Assembly: GCA_947258805.1 (NCBI GenBank)
Contig: CAMYJV010000150.1
Location: forward strand, 1-6,036
DNA length: 6,036 nucleotides
Source: an uncultured Gammaproteobacteria bacterium
GTDB taxonomy: Bacteria > Pseudomonadota > Gammaproteobacteria > GCA-2729495
Reading direction: 5' to 3'
Part shown: positions 5,901-6,036 of the stretch, piece after piece
How the letters are laid out: every line of letters begins with the position of its first letter
Position numbering within the stretch: position 1 is the first letter of the stretch
The notes under the pieces: generated by a model
Seen by the model: only the letters and a program-made list of their open reading frames with translations
Database searches by the model: none
Told to the model about the DNA's origin: nothing
Position numbers and translations under genes: made by a program

Positions 5901-5932
5901 GTCCCGACGCTTGCCGTGGCAAGGGCCGGGGC
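5901..5932 (+). other. Strong imperfect hairpin in the GST-like leader
   Basis: Fourteen-base arms (5901-5914 and 5919-5932) around a CGTG loop give 11 Watson-Crick pairs, one T-G wobble and two mismatches; the inner CTTGC/GCAAG stem is perfect. There is no T-tract after it, so it is a poor intrinsic terminator for the toxin gene 160 bases upstream. It may be a structured leader element of the downstream gene. Confidence 0.35.
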
Positions 5933-5974
5933 GGCTGGAGATACGCCACGCGGGCGATTGGCTGGAGAACCATG

Positions 5975-6036
5975 ATGCGGCTTTATACCTTCACTATCAC
6001 ACCCAACAACCGCAAGGCCGAGGCCTTCGTGAAGCA
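5975..6036 (+). CDS. Glutathione S-transferase-like protein, N-terminal fragment
   Basis: Only the first 20 codons are inside the window; the gene runs off the right edge. The ATG at 5975 is chosen because GGAG (5964-5967) is 7 bases upstream and the family normally begins M-(R/K)-LY; the adjacent ATG at 5972 would add one Met. The visible start MRLYTFTITPNNRKAEAF matches the first beta strand and helix of the thioredoxin-fold N-terminal domain of GSTs, where LY, then PN-x-RK, is typical and the T/S-P-N turn lies near the glutathione site. The usual role is conjugation or glutathione-dependent reduction in the cytoplasm. With so few residues, the family is probable but not certain, and no subclass can be named. 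Confidence 0.65.
   Translation, partial: MRLYTFTITPNNRKAEAFVK

Noticed and set aside
5741..5974. tRNA, attachment site or small gene downstream of the TA module
   Set aside because: No cloverleaf, no direct repeat matching sequence upstream of the module, and no reading frame with a binding site were seen.

Overview
The window is high-GC DNA (visibly well above 60% G+C) with compact genes, AGGAG-type ribosome binding sites and -10-like boxes such as TAAAAT. I recognise no taxon-specific gene. The protein families and gene style fit a gammaproteobacterium or a related high-GC proteobacterium; this is an inference.

Layout from left to right. (1) On the minus strand, 67-1449 encodes a predicted outer-membrane lipoprotein with LVIVD-like propeller repeats, followed by a hairpin terminator candidate at 19-38. 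(2) Divergent from it, 1682-2509 (+) encodes a polytopic membrane protein of the DUF1295 / isoprenylcysteine-methyltransferase-like family. (3) Converging on that gene with a 19-base gap, 2529-3398 (-) encodes a short-chain dehydrogenase/reductase of the C-factor/carbonyl-reductase type that, unusually, carries an N-terminal Sec-type signal sequence. (4) Divergent from the SDR is a two-gene operon: 3597-4007 encodes a DUF3795 cysteine-cluster protein and 4015-4479 encodes a single-domain rhodanese.

(5) After an unusually AT-rich stretch with repeats and a promoter (about 4530-4650) comes a toxin-antitoxin module. 4669-5049 encodes an Xre/MbcA/ParS antitoxin and 5009-5740 encodes a RES-domain toxin, whose family members destroy NAD+. 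The toxin start that best fits the family lies inside the antitoxin gene, giving a 41-base out-of-frame overlap. Direct and inverted AT-rich repeats over the predicted -10 box are candidate operators for autoregulation. (6) A 234-base intergenic stretch with a strong imperfect hairpin leads to the first 20 codons of a glutathione S-transferase-like gene that runs off the right edge.

The RES-Xre module is the main accessory element. The other genes look like ordinary, loosely related housekeeping or redox genes. I found no tRNA, rRNA, CRISPR array, insertion sequence or attachment site, and no system that is clearly new. The items most worth a second look are the RES-Xre overlap and its operator region, the secreted SDR, and the DUF3795-rhodanese pair.
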